From: an uncultured Oscillospiraceae bacterium | GTDB taxonomy: Bacteria > Bacillota > Clostridia > Oscillospirales > Oscillospiraceae | DNA length: 6,622 nucleotides | Direction: 5' to 3' | Assembly: GCA_910577415.1 (NCBI GenBank) | Contig: CAJTLK010000028.1 | Location: 1 to 6,622 of the forward strand | Part shown: one piece after another, positions 5,827 to 6,622 of the stretch | Layout of the letters: each line of letters starts with the position of its first letter | How positions within the stretch are numbered: the stretch's first letter is position 1 | The notes under the pieces: model-generated | The model's input: the letters and a program-made list of their open reading frames with translations, nothing else | What the model was told of the DNA's origin: nothing | Databases searched by the model: none | Made by a program: the position numbers and the translations under genes

Positions 5827-6622
5827 TTATCCCGCTTGGGCGGCCTTACCTTCGTCGGGGGAGATGACCACCCGAATGTCGGCCCCCAGCTTGTCCAGCT
5901 TTTGAACGATGTCCTCGTAGCCCCGTTCGATGTGTTGGACCTGGCTGATCTCGGTAATGCCGTGGGCGGCCAGACCGGCGATGATGAGGGCGGCGCCCGC
6001 CCGCAGGTCACAAGCCTCCACGTTGGCCCCGGTGAGCTGCTCCACACCCTCGATAACGGCCACCTTACCGTCCACCTGGATGCGTGCGCCCATGCGGCGG
6101 AATTCGTCCACATAACGGTAGCGGTGGTCCCAAACGCCCTCGGTGAGGATGCTGGTGCCCTGGGCCATACAAAGACAAGCCGCCACCTGAGGCTGCATAT
6201 CGGTGGGGAAGCCGGGATAGGGCAGGGTCTTCACATTGGTGCGGCGCAGGGGCGCGGTCCGGCGGACCAGGACCTTGTCGCCCAGTTCCTCTACCTCGGC
6301 GCCCATTTCAATGAGCTTGGCGGTGATGCACTCCAGGTGCTTGGGGATCACATTGCGGACCAGGACCTCGCCGCCGGTAGCGGTGACGGCGGCCATATAG
6401 GTGCCCGCCTCGATCTGGTCGGGGATGATGGAATAGGAGCCGCCGCTGAGCTTTTCCACGCCCCGGATCTTGATAACGTCGGTGCCCGCGCCCATAATGG
6501 AGGCGCCCATGGAATTAAGGAAGTTGGCCAGGTCCACGATGTGGGGTTCCTTGGCGGCGTTTTCAATGATGGTGCTGCCCTGGGCCAAAACGGCGGAGAG
6601 CATGATGTTCATAGTTGCGCCC
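5827..6622 (-). CDS. murA: UDP-N-acetylglucosamine 1-carboxyvinyltransferase, C-terminal part (5' end outside window)
   Basis: MurA transfers enolpyruvate from PEP to UDP-GlcNAc, the first committed step of peptidoglycan synthesis, in the cytosol. The window shows 264 in-frame residues of a protein that is usually about 420. The frame runs off the right edge: the ATG at 6612 is internal, as the preceding codons give Gly-Ala-Thr, completing the conserved GATxNIM motif. Other hallmarks (numbered from that Met) are ENAAKEPHIVDLANFL (17-32), DQIEAGTY (65-72), FPTDMQ (135-140), whose Asp is the catalytic base region, DLRAGAAL (202-209) and IERGYE (218-223), with the PEP/substrate-binding arginines. 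The catalytic Cys loop, the target of fosfomycin, is upstream of the window, so resistance cannot be judged. Gram-positives often have two paralogues, MurA/MurAA and MurZ/MurAB; which one this is cannot be told. A terminator follows the stop. Confidence 0.96.
   Translation of the reverse strand, partial: GATMNIMLSAVLAQGSTIIENAAKEPHIVDLANFLNSMGASIMGAGTDVIKIRGVEKLSGGSYSIIPDQIEAGTYMAAVTATGGEVLVRNVIPKHLECITAKLIEMGAEVEELGDKVLVRRTAPLRRTNVKTLPYPGFPTDMQPQVAACLCMAQGTSILTEGVWDHRYRYVDEFRRMGARIQVDGKVAVIEGVEQLTGANVEACDLRAGAALIIAGLAAHGITEISQVQHIERGYEDIVQKLDKLGADIRVVISPDEGKAAQAG

Noticed and set aside
5042..5905. Plus-strand open frame (287 codons) antisense to yycJ and the end of murA
   Set aside because: It crosses two well-supported minus-strand genes and the terminator between them, with no recognisable motif, so it is a compositional shadow.
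6610..6612. ATG at 6612 as start of murA
   Set aside because: It is the Met-like position inside the conserved GATxNIM motif of MurA; the codons before it encode Gly-Ala-Thr and about 150 N-terminal residues would be missing.

Overview
The window looks like chromosomal DNA from a GC-rich member of the Clostridia, most likely a gut Oscillospiraceae (Flavonifractor/Pseudoflavonifractor/Oscillibacter-like). The reasons are strong AAGGAGG-type ribosome binding sites, GC-rich codon use, a low-complexity Asn/Asp/Lys-rich exported-type surface protein, and the yycJ-rlmH gene pair typical of Firmicutes. The assignment rests on recognition, not on a database search.

Layout. Bases 1-2072 (+) are the 3' part of a large gene for an S-layer-like surface protein; its start, and presumably its signal peptide and anchoring domains, lie outside the window. 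It ends in a strong intrinsic terminator. A 230-base convergent intergenic region (2073-2302) follows. It holds two further small palindromes that resemble an oppositely oriented pair of REP-like repeats, and a second hairpin that probably terminates the facing gene. The rest of the window is on the minus strand. Reading in the direction of transcription from the right edge, it holds murA (5' end cut off), an intrinsic terminator abutting the next ribosome binding site, a YycJ/WalJ metallo-beta-lactamase-fold protein, rlmH, a small DUF2007-like protein and a terminator overlapping its stop codon. Last comes a separately promoted phospho-sugar mutase (PgcA type).

How the genes fit together. 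MurA makes the first committed peptidoglycan precursor. YycJ and RlmH are housekeeping proteins (a nuclease-type hydrolase and a ribosome methyltransferase) commonly adjacent in Firmicutes. The phosphoglucomutase links glucose-6-phosphate to glucose-1-phosphate and so to nucleotide sugars for envelope glycans. The theme is cell envelope plus core housekeeping. I see no defence system, prophage, CRISPR array, tRNA or rRNA, and no clear undescribed multi-gene system. The points most worth a second look are the internal terminator at the murA-yycJ junction, the paired palindromes at 2141-2237, and the extreme codon bias of the surface-protein gene.
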